DNA of 64,000 bases. Origin: Streptomyces parvus. Its GTDB lineage: Bacteria > Actinomycetota > Actinomycetes > Streptomycetales > Streptomycetaceae. Under the pieces are notes generated by a model. That model was not told where the DNA came from and did not search any database. It saw only the letters and a program-made list of their open reading frames with translations. Where the stretch lies: the NCBI RefSeq assembly GCF_014648875.1, contig NZ_BMRY01000009.1, positions 124,001 to 188,000 on the forward strand. Reading direction: 5' to 3'. Position numbers and translations under genes: made by a program. Of this stretch, positions 40,010 to 48,214 are shown in pieces; the first letter of the stretch is position 1, and every line of letters starts with the position of its first letter.

Positions 40010-40678
40010 TCAGCCGACGGCGGCGAGGAGCCGGGCGGTGTGCATGCGGCCGGCGTACTCGACCGTACGGATCAGGACTTCTTTTCCCGAGGCCCGGTCG
40101 CGGGCGTCGCACAGCACGACCGGCGTACCTCCGTCGAGGTCGAGCGCCTGCGCGACGTCGTGTTCCGTATGGTCGGGAGCGCCGGGGAAGCGGTTGACGG
40201 CGACGACGAACGGAATCCGTCGGCGCTCGAAGTGGTCGACGGCGGCGAAGCAGTCCTCCAGGCGCCGGGTGTCGGCGAGCACGACGGCGGCGAGGGCGCC
40301 TTCGCACAGCTCTTCCCAGAGGAACCGGAAGCGGTCCTGGCCCGGCGTGCCGAACAGATGGAGCGACAGGCCGGCATGGACGGTGATACGGCCGAAATCC
40401 ATCGCCACCGTCGTGCTGGTCTTCCGTTCCACCCCGCCGGTGTCACTCCGGTCCGGCGCACTCCCGGTCTCGCTCTCGCTCAGGGTCTCTTCCGAGTGCA
40501 GCGGGCGGATCTCGCTGACCGAGCCGATCAGGGTCGATTTCCCGGCACCGAAACCGCCCGCCACGACGATCTTCAGAGTGAGCGCGATGTCTTCTCCGAT
40601 CATGGTCCGGCCCACGTTCGCGGAGGTTCGGTGGGCGGCACGGGGATTCTCGTCGCTGTGGACGGGCTCGGAGGGCAT
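40010..40678 (-). CDS. ATP/GTP-binding protein, conservon CvnD type
   Basis: A 222-residue Ras-like GTPase. G1/P-loop GGFGAGKST at 41-49; switch-region TTVAMDFGRI; G3 GTPGQDRFRFLWEEL; G4 is the atypical VNRF (NKxD replaced by N-R-F), as in CvnD proteins; ends with GTPVVLCDARDRASGKEVLI and HTARLLAAVG. The ATG at 40676-40678 follows AAGGGAC. CvnD proteins receive signals from CvnA/B/C and control development or secondary metabolism in Streptomyces. Only a roadblock partner is nearby. An N-terminal extension of about 30 residues (EPVHSDENPRAAHRTSANV) is longer than usual. Confidence 0.92.
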   Translation of the reverse strand: MPSEPVHSDENPRAAHRTSANVGRTMIGEDIALTLKIVVAGGFGAGKSTLIGSVSEIRPLHSEETLSESETGSAPDRSDTGGVERKTSTTVAMDFGRITVHAGLSLHLFGTPGQDRFRFLWEELCEGALAAVVLADTRRLEDCFAAVDHFERRRIPFVVAVNRFPGAPDHTEHDVAQALDLDGGTPVVLCDARDRASGKEVLIRTVEYAGRMHTARLLAAVG

Positions 40679-41001
40679 ACGTCCCTTCTCTCTTCAGGAC
40701 TCGCGGCGGAGTGCACGGGCCGCTTGGGGCTGCAGGAATCCGGTCGGGCGGACAGCATGGCAACCGTTCGGCTTCGTTCGAGTGGGTTGATCACTCTTGA
40801 CCGATGAGGCTCCGCATCCGCCGCTCCTTGCCGTATCTCGACCTCATTGCGTCTCTCTCGAAGGTGTCGGATGCGGGCAGGCCGTTCCGGACGGGCCCCG
40901 ACCGCTTGCGCCACGGCCCCTACACTGGTCTTTTCGGTCGTCCGGAACGGGCAGCGGTGCCGGGTCCGTGCCGGCGGGCCCGGGGACGAGGGGATGCGAG
41001 C
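40679..41001. promoter_or_regulatory. Divergent regulatory region of the GTPase and ArsR genes
   Basis: A 323-base gap without a convincing gene. It must hold both promoters. TACACT (40921-40926) about 75 bases before the ArsR start is a good -10 box without a clear -35. A TGATCA palindrome lies near 40789. No repeats were found. Confidence 0.5.
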
Positions 41002-41367
41002 GTGTCGACAGGTTCCGGCGGCGGTTTCCAGGATCCGCCCGCGGAGGTGCTGGCGGAGGCCGCTGCCGCGTTCGGGCTGCTGGCGACACCCGCACGGCTG
41101 CACATCGTGTGGGCACTGGCCCAGGGCGAGAGTGATGTGACGGGGCTCGCCGAACGTGTGGGCGGTACGCTCCCCTCCGTCAGCCAGCATCTGACGAAGC
41201 TGAAGCTGGCCGGTCTCGTCCGGTCGCGCCGTGAGGGCCGGAGGCAGGTCTATCTGGTCGACGATCCCGATGTGGTGACAGTCGTCCGGCTGATGGTCGG
41301 CCAGTTGGCCGCACGCGCCGGGCACCCCTCCCCCGCCCCCGTCCGCCTGCGTGAACTCGGTGCCTGA
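41002..41367 (+). CDS. ArsR-family transcriptional regulator
   Basis: A 121-residue winged-helix repressor. GTG at 41002 follows GAGGGG by 9 bases; upstream in-frame codons do not look like protein. Core: LAEAAAAFGLLATPARLHIV, WALAQGESDVTGLAERVGGT, LPSVSQHLTKLKLAGLVRSR, REGRRQVYLVDDPDVVTVVR, LMVGQLAARAGHP. The DNA-recognition helix is SVSQHLTKLK. There is no cysteine in the protein and only few histidines, so the standard alpha-3 or alpha-5 metal sites of ArsR/SmtB/NmtR sensors are missing. The following P-type ATPase gene overlaps its end, so it almost surely controls that gene. Confidence 0.9.
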   Translation: MSTGSGGGFQDPPAEVLAEAAAAFGLLATPARLHIVWALAQGESDVTGLAERVGGTLPSVSQHLTKLKLAGLVRSRREGRRQVYLVDDPDVVTVVRLMVGQLAARAGHPSPAPVRLRELGA

Positions 41368-44092
41368 GAGCAGTCCAGCCGCGGGCCCCGGACACGTCAC
41401 CATCGGCACACCGGCCTCCGTCGCACCGTTCCCCGGCACCGTGCCCACCCCCCTTCAGACCCTGCGTTCCCTCGACAGCGGGCCGCGCGGGCTGCTGGAG
41501 GCAGAGGCCGAGATCCGGCTCGCCCGGACGGGCGAGAACGTGTTGCCCTCCCGGCGGCCCGTTCCTCGGACCCGCCGTTTCCTGCGCAGCCTCCGGGACC
41601 CCTTCACCTCCGTACTCCTCTGCCTGGGTCTGGTGTCGGCCCTCGTTGCCGCCTGGGGCACCGCCTGCGTCATCCTGGCCCTCGTCGCCGTGAGCTGTCT
41701 GCTGCGTTCCGCCGAGGAGCACCGCGCCGACCGGTCGACCGCGGCGCTGCGCGAACTCGTGGCGACCACCGCGACCGTGGTGCGCCGCGCCTCGGACGAC
41801 TCCCCTTCCCGGGAACGGGAAGTGCCCGTCGGCGACCTGGTACCGGGGGACGTGATCCGGCTGCGGCCGGGCGATCTCGTGCCCGCCGATGTGCAGTTGC
41901 TGCGCGCCGACGGCCTCACCGTGCATCAGTCGGCCCTGACCGGCGAGTCGGCGCCGGTGGCCAAGCGGGCCATGGACGTCGCCGACCCGGCGCTGTCCGG
42001 GGCCGGACCGTTCGCACAACCGCAGTGGTGCTTCCAGGGCAGCAGTGTCACGTCGGGCAGCGGTACGGCGGTGATCGTGGCCACCGGCGGGGAGACCCGG
42101 TTCGCCGCCGCCCATGACGGCCGGGTCGGGCAGCGGGACGCGAGCGCCTTCGACCGCTCCGTCCGGGGGATCTCCTGGACCCTCATCCGCTTCATGCTCC
42201 TGACACCTCCCCTGGTGCTGATGGCCAACGCGGCGCTGCGCGGCCGGGGTCTGGAGACGCTGCCGTTCGCCGTGGCCGTCGCGGTGGGGCTCACCCCGGA
42301 AATGCTGCCGGTCATCGTCACGACGGCGCTCGCGCGGGGCGCGGCCCGGCTGGCACGTACCGGTGGAGTGATCGTCAAACGGCTCCCGGCGCTGCACGAC
42401 CTGGGAGCGGTCGATGTGCTGTGCCTGGACAAGACCGGCACGCTGACCGAGGACCGGCCGGTCGTCGCGGCGGCGACCGACGGCCGGGACCGGCCCGATC
42501 CCGACGTACTGCGGTGGGCAGCGGTCAACGCGCTGTGGACGCTCCAGCTGGCGGAACTGCCCGCCGCCGACGCCCTCGACGAAGCGGTCCTGGACGCCGT
42601 CGGCACGGACGGTCCGCCCGCTGCCGGGTCGGTGGAGCCGGACGCGTACGAGGGCGTCGCCGTCCTGCCCTTCGATCCGGTGCGCCGCGTCGCGACCGCC
42701 GTGGTCAAGCGGCCCGGCCGGCTCGGTATGCACACCCTGGCCACCAAGGGAGCCGTCGAGGCCGTGCTCGACCGGTGTGCCATGGACGGGGACGAGCGTG
42801 ACCGGCTGCTCGCCCTGGCCGGCCGGAAGGCCGCGTCCGGGTTGCGCCTGCTGGCCGTGGCCCGGGCCGACCGGGCGTCCCGGGCAGGCGCGTACACCCC
42901 CGCGGACGAGCGGGGCCTGACCTTCGTGGGCCTGGTGGCGCTACGGGACGTTCCGGCTCCGAGCGCCGCCGACGCGCTCGCGGTGCTCGCCCGGCGGGGG
43001 GTCCGCGTCAAAGTCCTCACCGGCGACCATCCGGGCACCGCGGCCCGGGTGTGCGCGGACCTCGGTCTGCGCCCCGAGGCTCACTCCGGTCCCGACGATG
43101 TCGTGACAGCCGAGTTGGTGGACACCCTGTCGGACGCGGAGCTGGTCGAGGTGGCGGACCGGGCCGTCGTGTTCGCGCGCTGCACCCCCGAGCACAAGGC
43201 CCGGATCGTCTCGGCCCTGCGCGCCGGCGGTCGCACGACCGGTTTCCTCGGCGACGGCGTCAACGACCTGCCCGCCCTGGACGCCGCCGATGTCGGCATC
43301 TGCCCCCGCAACGCCGTGGACGTGGCCCGGGAGGCGGCCGACGTCGTCCTGGCGGAGAAGGACCTCACCGCGATCGACCGTGCGGTGCTGGCGGGTCGGC
43401 GCAGCAGCGGGAACATCGCCGCCTATCTGCGGATCACTCTCTCGTCGAACCTCGGCAATGTCATCGCGATGCTGACGGCCGGACTGATGCTGCCCTTCCT
43501 CCCGATGCTCCCGGCGCAGGTGCTGGTACAGAATCTCTGCTTCGACGCGGCGCAGCTGGCGTTCGCGTTCGACCGCCCGCCGGCGTCGGTCCTGCGCCGC
43601 CCCACCGCTCTGCGGCCTCGTGACTTCCTGCGCTTCATCACGGGTTTCGGTCTGCTCAACGCGGCGGCCGACCTCGCCACGTTCGGGGTGCTCGCGCTCG
43701 CCGTCCACCATGCGTCGGGGGACGGCGGGGAGTCGGCGTTCCACGCCGGGTGGTTCACGGAGAACCTGCTCACCCAGGCCCTCGTGATGGTTCTGCTGCG
43801 GACCGGCCGCAGCGCCGCCGAACGGCGGGCGGGCGGGCCCCTGCGGGCCGCCGCGGCGGGTCTCGCCGCGGTCGGGGTCGCCCTCCCCCTCACTCCGCTC
43901 GGGCCGTTGCTGGGCATGAGCGCCCTGCCGCCCCTCTACTACCCGTTGCTCGGCTCGGTCCTGGGGCTCTACGCGGTCGGACTCACGGCGGCCCGCCGTC
44001 GCTACGAGCGCCGCCACCTGGCCGACGTGCCCGACGCCCCGGAAGAGCGCGTCGGGGCGTCGAGGGGCGCCCGTTCCGGCCGTATGCGCTAG
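41351..44092 (+). CDS. Magnesium-translocating P-type ATPase, MgtA/MgtB type
   Basis: A P-type IIIB ATPase of 913 residues. GTG at 41351 (or GTG 41360) overlaps the ArsR gene end. Domain order: N-terminal cation-ATPase domain, TM1-2, actuator with LTGESAPV, TM3-4 with the P(IIIB) signature VGLTPEMLPVIVTTALARGA, phosphorylation site DKTGT with Asp360, hinge GDGVNDLPALDAADVGI, and TM5-10 (QNLCFDAAQLAFAFDRP, near-diagnostic of MgtA). It imports Mg2+ using ATP at low external magnesium. Control by an ArsR protein, rather than PhoPQ or a riboswitch, is unusual. The C-terminus has a TAARRRYERRHLADVPD basic tail. Confidence 0.9.
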   Translation: MNSVPESSPAAGPGHVTIGTPASVAPFPGTVPTPLQTLRSLDSGPRGLLEAEAEIRLARTGENVLPSRRPVPRTRRFLRSLRDPFTSVLLCLGLVSALVAAWGTACVILALVAVSCLLRSAEEHRADRSTAALRELVATTATVVRRASDDSPSREREVPVGDLVPGDVIRLRPGDLVPADVQLLRADGLTVHQSALTGESAPVAKRAMDVADPALSGAGPFAQPQWCFQGSSVTSGSGTAVIVATGGETRFAAAHDGRVGQRDASAFDRSVRGISWTLIRFMLLTPPLVLMANAALRGRGLETLPFAVAVAVGLTPEMLPVIVTTALARGAARLARTGGVIVKRLPALHDLGAVDVLCLDKTGTLTEDRPVVAAATDGRDRPDPDVLRWAAVNALWTLQLAELPAADALDEAVLDAVGTDGPPAAGSVEPDAYEGVAVLPFDPVRRVATAVVKRPGRLGMHTLATKGAVEAVLDRCAMDGDERDRLLALAGRKAASGLRLLAVARADRASRAGAYTPADERGLTFVGLVALRDVPAPSAADALAVLARRGVRVKVLTGDHPGTAARVCADLGLRPEAHSGPDDVVTAELVDTLSDAELVEVADRAVVFARCTPEHKARIVSALRAGGRTTGFLGDGVNDLPALDAADVGICPRNAVDVAREAADVVLAEKDLTAIDRAVLAGRRSSGNIAAYLRITLSSNLGNVIAMLTAGLMLPFLPMLPAQVLVQNLCFDAAQLAFAFDRPPASVLRRPTALRPRDFLRFITGFGLLNAAADLATFGVLALAVHHASGDGGESAFHAGWFTENLLTQALVMVLLRTGRSAAERRAGGPLRAAAAGLAAVGVALPLTPLGPLLGMSALPPLYYPLLGSVLGLYAVGLTAARRRYERRHLADVPDAPEERVGASRGARSGRMR

Positions 44093-44164
44093 TTGTACAG
44101 TTGCGCAATGCGGCAAGTGTTGCTGCCGCGGAGAGACCCGTACGAAAAGAAGGGCGGGACCGGA

Positions 44165-44329
44165 ATGCTGCGCAACGGCCTGCAACCCTGGCACCTGCTG
44201 ATCCTGGCGGTCGTCGTGATCGCCGTCTTCGGCTCGAAGAAGCTCCCGGACACCGCCCGCGCGCTGGGCAAGTCCATGCGCATCCTCAAGAGCGAGGCCC
44301 GGGCGATGAAGGACGAGAGCACGCCCTGA
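44165..44329 (+). CDS. tatA: TatA/E-like twin-arginine translocase subunit (short, isolated)
   Basis: A 54-residue membrane protein: MLRNGLQPWHLLILAVVVIA (transmembrane), VFGSKKLPDTARALGKSMRI (the FGSKKLPD-xxRxxGxSxR hinge and amphipathic helix), LKSEARAMKDESTP. This is a complete minimal TatA. Streptomyces normally have another tatA beside tatC; this one is alone, so it is a paralogue that could join the main Tat pore. The ATG at 44165 follows GAAGGGCGGG. A TTGCGCAA palindrome (44101-44108) lies upstream. Its product would matter for Tat substrates encoded nearby (4775 and 54203), but no special link is shown. Confidence 0.9.
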   Translation: MLRNGLQPWHLLILAVVVIAVFGSKKLPDTARALGKSMRILKSEARAMKDESTP

Positions 44330-44492
44330 CGATCCGGGAACCGGGAACGTCGCGCCGAGCGTTTGTAACGGATAGCGGCCAACAAAGAGTGACAAGTGAC
44401 AGCAGAACGGATCCGGTCACCGGACTCGGATGCGGTGAAGCCGCGGATTTCCGGATCACAGGTGCGGACCGACCGAAGACTGGAGGAAATTC

Positions 44493-45068
44493 ATGGGTGT
44501 GACGCTGGCCAAGGGCGGCAATGTCTCCCTGTCGAAGGAGGCCCCCGGCCTCACCGCCGTGACCGTCGGGCTCGGCTGGGACGTACGGACCACGACCGGG
44601 GCCGATCACGACCTGGATGCCAGTGCGCTGCTGTGCTCCGCGGCGGGCAAGGTCCTCTCCGACAGCCACTTCGTCTTCTACAACAACCTCAACAGTCCCG
44701 ACGGTTCCGTCCGCCACACCGGTGACAACCTGACGGGTGAGGGCGAGGGCGACGACGAGTCGGTCGAGGTCGATCTGTCGTCGGTGCCCGCCGAGGTCGC
44801 GAAGATCGTGTTCCCCGTCTCGATCCATGACGCCCAGAGCCGCGGCCAGAGCTTCGGCCAGGTGCGGAACGCGTTCATCCGCGTGGTGAACCGCGCGAAC
44901 GGCGTCGAGCTCGCCCGCTACGACCTGAGCGAGGACGCCTCCACCGAGACGGCGATGGTCTTCGGCGAGCTGTACCGGCACGGCGCCGAGTGGAAGTTCC
45001 GGGCCGTCGGCCAGGGTTACGCCTCCGGCCTGGCGGGCATCGCCTCGGACTACGGGGTCAACGTCTGA
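44493..45068 (+). CDS. TerD family protein (calcium-binding, tellurite/stress)
   Basis: A 191-residue beta-sandwich protein. ATG at 44493 follows GGAGGAAA. Family motifs: MGVTLAKGGNVSLSKEAPGL, VTVGLGWDVRTTTGADHDLD (the DxDLDxSA calcium site), ASALLCSAAGKVLSDSHFVF, YNNLNSPDGSVRHTGDNLTG, EGEGDDESVEVDLSSVPAEV, DLSEDASTETAMVFGELYRH, KFRAVGQGYASGLAGIASDYG (in parts). Streptomyces carry many terD paralogues, some needed for development and calcium response; tellurite resistance is not implied. It is a single transcript. Confidence 0.95.
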   Translation: MGVTLAKGGNVSLSKEAPGLTAVTVGLGWDVRTTTGADHDLDASALLCSAAGKVLSDSHFVFYNNLNSPDGSVRHTGDNLTGEGEGDDESVEVDLSSVPAEVAKIVFPVSIHDAQSRGQSFGQVRNAFIRVVNRANGVELARYDLSEDASTETAMVFGELYRHGAEWKFRAVGQGYASGLAGIASDYGVNV

Positions 45069-45126
45069 CCGGACGGGCCGGGTTGCGGCGCTCGCACGTC
45101 TCCGCCGGTTGCGCGAGCATGTCCTC

Positions 45127-45732
45127 ATGACCGACGACCACACCCACACCCATGTCCTGGACTTCTTCACCCCGCGTGCGGCCGACTGGGACAGCCGGTT
45201 CCCCGACGACGGCCCCGCCTACGCGGCGGCGGCCGGCCTGCTGGGGTTGCGCCCCGGTGACACCGTGCTCGACGCGGGCTGCGGGACGGGGCGCGCACTG
45301 CCCGCGCTGCGAGCGGTGGTCGGGCCCGGGGGCACGGTGCTGGGCGCCGACCTGACCCCGGCCATGCTGGAGGCGGCGGCACGGGCGGGGCGTGGAGCAA
45401 GCGGAACGCTCGTGCGTGCCGATGTCGCGCGGCTTCCCCTGCGCGACGGGGCCCTGGACGCGGTGTTCGGAGCCGGGCTGATCTCGCATCTGGCCCGGCC
45501 CGGGGCCGATATGGCGGAACTCGCGCGCGTGGTCCGGCCGGACGGGGTCCTCGCCCTGTTCCACCCGATCGGCCGGGCGGCCCTCGCCGCGCGCCAAGGG
45601 CGCGCCATCACCGACGACGACCTGCGGGCCGAGCCCAGGCTGCGTGAACTGCTGGCCGGAGCGGGGTGGCGGCTGGAGTCCTACACGGACGAGGACGACC
45701 GCTTCCTCGCGCTCGCTTCCAGGCAGGGCTGA
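45127..45732 (+). CDS. Class I SAM-dependent methyltransferase
   Basis: A 201-residue methyltransferase of the UbiE/Methyltransf_11 type. ATG at 45127 is used; an upstream in-frame start at 45109 (MREHVLM) also exists. Motif I is DTVLDAGCGTGRALPALRAV, then LGADLTPAMLEAAARAG, RADVARLPLRDGALDAVFGA, and VVRPDGVLALFHPIGRAALA. The N-terminal HTHTHVLDFFTPRAADWDSR is histidine-rich (THTH). The substrate is unknown. It is convergent with the oxygenase-like gene, with a direct repeat in the gap. Confidence 0.9.
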   Translation: MTDDHTHTHVLDFFTPRAADWDSRFPDDGPAYAAAAGLLGLRPGDTVLDAGCGTGRALPALRAVVGPGGTVLGADLTPAMLEAAARAGRGASGTLVRADVARLPLRDGALDAVFGAGLISHLARPGADMAELARVVRPDGVLALFHPIGRAALAARQGRAITDDDLRAEPRLRELLAGAGWRLESYTDEDDRFLALASRQG

Positions 45733-45765
45733 GGTCGGCGGCGCCCGGTCCGGCCGCCCTCGGCG

Positions 45766-45828
45766 CGGCTCGACGGCGTACCGGCCGGGGCGGTCACGTC
45801 GCGTCCCCGGCTCGACGGCGTACCGGCC
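45766..45828. repeat. Direct repeat, 21 bp, period 42
   Basis: The 21-base sequence at 45766-45786, beginning CGGCTCGACGGCG, is repeated exactly at 45808-45828. The following parts of the two 42-base units are related but diverged. The pair fills the gap between the convergent methyltransferase and MpaB-type genes; a degenerate terminator function or a small tandem duplication is possible. Confidence 0.7.
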
Positions 45829-45841
45829 CGGGCAGTCGCCG

Positions 45842-46747
45842 TCACTCGGCGGGGGTCTGCGACGGGCGGTGGCCGGGGACCGGGCAGCCGCGGACCCCGG
45901 GGGTGGGGAACGTGCCGAGCCGCGCGATCTCGTACCCGTCCGGGTATCCCTTGATCTCGGGATTCTGGCGCGCGTAGTGGGGCTTTCGCCGGGGCGGCAG
46001 GAGCCGGACGGCACGGGCCCGCATCCGCAGCGCGCCCCTCGTCAGTCCGCGAGCCACCGGGCCCGGCCGGCGATAGCGGAACGCCTTGAGCAGCGAGTCG
46101 TCCAGGAGCGCGAGGCTGGCGCCGCGCACCACCGGGGCGAGGGGCGCCGGATACCAGGAGCCCATCAGGGCCAAGGTGGCGTCGGAGACCCGTCGGGCTC
46201 CTTCGTCCCAGCCGAAATGCTTGTCCTCGTAGGCGTCGAGGGTGCGCTCGAAGTCCTCGTAGGTCTCCGGAATGTCCTTGATGCCCATCCGTGCGCCGAG
46301 CGTGCGGTAGTAGGCGGCGAAGGCGGCCAGCTCGTGGCAGCAGAGGCGTCGCCAGCCGAAATCGTCCAGCCACCGCTTCGGTGTGACGACGAACGTGCAA
46401 AGGACGTAGCGCATGTCGTCGTTGCTGATGGCATAGCTGCGGTGCATCTGGTTGATCCGGCGGACGGCCGTGCGGCCCTCGTCGGTGTCGAAGCCGTGTT
46501 CCACCACCGTGTCGAGCAGCAGGGCGGTGTCGTCGTAGCGTTTCTGGGAGCGCTCCGTCAACTCCGCCGTCTCGTCGAGGAGTCGGCCGATGCTGGGCAC
46601 GGCATAGGTGCGGTAGAGGGCAAGTTCGAGCGCGCGGGTGACGTCCCAGGGGAACTCGTAGGTGACGGTGAGCCGGTAGATCTCCAGGAAGTCCCGCTCT
46701 GGGTCCAGTCGCTGAATCTCTTTCAGCCGGTCGTACCGCGTCACCAT
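45842..46747 (-). CDS. Oxygenase MpaB family protein (DUF2236)
   Basis: A 301-residue protein of the MpaB/latex-clearing-protein fold. ATG at 46745-46747 follows GAGGGGGA. Motifs: YRLTVTYEFPWDVTRALELA, LYRTYAVPSIGRLLDETAEL, RRINQMHRSYAISNDDMRYV (MHR-x-Y-x-I, a heme-environment motif of DUF2236 proteins), GWRRLCCHELAAFAAYYRTL. Family members are heme-b oxygenases; MpaB acts in mycophenolic acid synthesis and Lcp cleaves rubber. The ending GCPVPGHRPSQTPAE is short and variable. The physiological substrate is unknown. Confidence 0.85.
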   Translation of the reverse strand: MVTRYDRLKEIQRLDPERDFLEIYRLTVTYEFPWDVTRALELALYRTYAVPSIGRLLDETAELTERSQKRYDDTALLLDTVVEHGFDTDEGRTAVRRINQMHRSYAISNDDMRYVLCTFVVTPKRWLDDFGWRRLCCHELAAFAAYYRTLGARMGIKDIPETYEDFERTLDAYEDKHFGWDEGARRVSDATLALMGSWYPAPLAPVVRGASLALLDDSLLKAFRYRRPGPVARGLTRGALRMRARAVRLLPPRRKPHYARQNPEIKGYPDGYEIARLGTFPTPGVRGCPVPGHRPSQTPAE

Positions 46748-46994
46748 GCTTTCCCCCTCGTTCGGCCGGATGTCCAACCCTACGCGGAGGCCTCCGGCAC
46801 GCTCTCGCTCTTCGGCTCTCCGTACCCGGACGGAGTGGGTCCGCTCCGGTGCACCTCTTGTATGTCAGCCCCTCGACGGGGAGGTTACCGAGTAGTTAGG
46901 GTGCGCCGACGGACAGGGAACGACGGGATCCAGGAACGACGGCCCCGGAAACGGCGAACCGAGAAGCGCGGGACTCGGCGAGGAGCGGCAGGCG

Positions 46995-47903
46995 ATGAGC
47001 GATGGGGAGGGCACCGTGGCAGGTGCGGATGATGCGGCCGCCGACGATGCGCTGCTGGTGCTGACCGCGATGCTGCTGACACCCTCGCGGTTCCCCGGTG
47101 TGCTGGGGGACGACTATGTCGCCGCGTGCGACGCGCTCGCGCTCGAACCGTACGAGGAGGGGTACGGGCTCATCCTCGGGCAGGACGGTGCGGGGGCGCG
47201 GTGGACGGTGGTCGTCGAGGACACCTCCCAGGTGGCCGTCGCCATCGCCGCGTGGGACTGCGGCATGGAGCACGACCTCTCCCCCCACGAGCGCTCCATG
47301 GTGTGCGCCCTGCCGGGCTGGCCGATGGACCTGGCCGTCTCGGCGCCCGGCGTCCCGGATCCGCACGATCCGGATACGGACGGGGAGGGCCCGGCACCAC
47401 TCGCCCCGCCCGACGCGGAGGCCTGGGGTCCGGCACAGCGCCGGCTCGGCGCCGACGAGATCGCCGCGCAGTGGTCGGCGTGGCGCGAGCAGATCGACGA
47501 CACGCAGTTCCCCCTGCCCGGCACCGCCGGGAAGCCGGACAGTGACGCCGAGGGCCAGGTGGCGAACGACGCCGGGGCGGATGCGGGGAACAACACCGGA
47601 GGGCATCAGGAAAACGACCCCTCCCGTTTTCCCCGGCACCCCGGTGTCCGAAGGGCCCTGTCGGAGGCGACCGCCTACACGAAGACTCCGCCGCCTCCCG
47701 GGCGGATCCGATCCTCCTACGCCTCGGCCGACGCACGTACCCTTCGCGTCGACGGTCCGGGCTGGTCGATGGTGGCTCGGACCGACGACATCGCCCTGTT
47801 CCTGCTGGACGAGGAGCCGGGCACGGTCATTCCCGTCGGCCGCGGAACCTCGCTGCCCGGCCTGCTCACGGCCCTGGACGGGCTGGCCGCCCAGGGCCTG
47901 TGA
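46995..47903 (+). CDS. Hypothetical protein with long low-complexity middle
   Basis: A 302-residue acidic, probably cytoplasmic protein. ATG at 46995 follows GGAGCGG. An N-terminal domain (ADDALLVLTAMLLTPSRFPG, VLGDDYVAACDALALEPYEE, TVVVEDTSQVAVAIAAWDCG) is followed by a Pro/Asp/Gly-rich spacer (about 115-205) and a C-terminal domain (VRRALSEATAYTKTPPPPGR, VDGPGWSMVARTDDIALFLL, TSLPGLLTALDGLAAQ). Similar two-part proteins occur in Streptomyces without a known function. I see no catalytic motif. It is divergent from the MpaB-type gene with a 247-base gap. Confidence 0.75.
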   Translation: MSDGEGTVAGADDAAADDALLVLTAMLLTPSRFPGVLGDDYVAACDALALEPYEEGYGLILGQDGAGARWTVVVEDTSQVAVAIAAWDCGMEHDLSPHERSMVCALPGWPMDLAVSAPGVPDPHDPDTDGEGPAPLAPPDAEAWGPAQRRLGADEIAAQWSAWREQIDDTQFPLPGTAGKPDSDAEGQVANDAGADAGNNTGGHQENDPSRFPRHPGVRRALSEATAYTKTPPPPGRIRSSYASADARTLRVDGPGWSMVARTDDIALFLLDEEPGTVIPVGRGTSLPGLLTALDGLAAQGL

Positions 47904-47942
47904 CTTCCCGGCCCCCTGTCACGACGAGACCGACGCCCTGGG

Positions 47943-48125
47943 TCAGCGACCGATTTCCTTGCGGTTGATCCTGCGGAGCCTGCTCCGCTGGGAGGGGTCC
48001 AGCAGCAGATAGCCCGCCACGGGGACGCCGATCACGACCAGCAGTGCCCACCAGAATCCGATCAGGGGCCACAGGATGGCTGCCGCGAGCACGCCCCCGA
48101 CAGCGACCTTCGCACCATTCGACAT
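47943..48125 (-). CDS. Small membrane protein
   Basis: A 60-residue protein: MSNGAKVAVGGVLAAAILWP, LIGFWWALLVVIGVPVAGYL, LLDPSQRSRLRRINRKEIGR. One long or two short hydrophobic helices are followed by a strongly basic cytoplasmic tail. ATG at 48123-48125 follows AAGGAGG. Such proteins are common in Streptomyces and have no known function. It is 89 bases downstream of the desaturase gene on the same strand and could be co-transcribed. Confidence 0.78.
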   Translation of the reverse strand: MSNGAKVAVGGVLAAAILWPLIGFWWALLVVIGVPVAGYLLLDPSQRSRLRRINRKEIGR

Positions 48126-48214
48126 GGTCCACGCCTCCTTCGCGGCCGGCGCCGCTCCTGTTGTGTGAACGCCTCCGCGCTCCCTTACGTTCCCCTGCTC
48201 CCCTGCTCCCCGCA

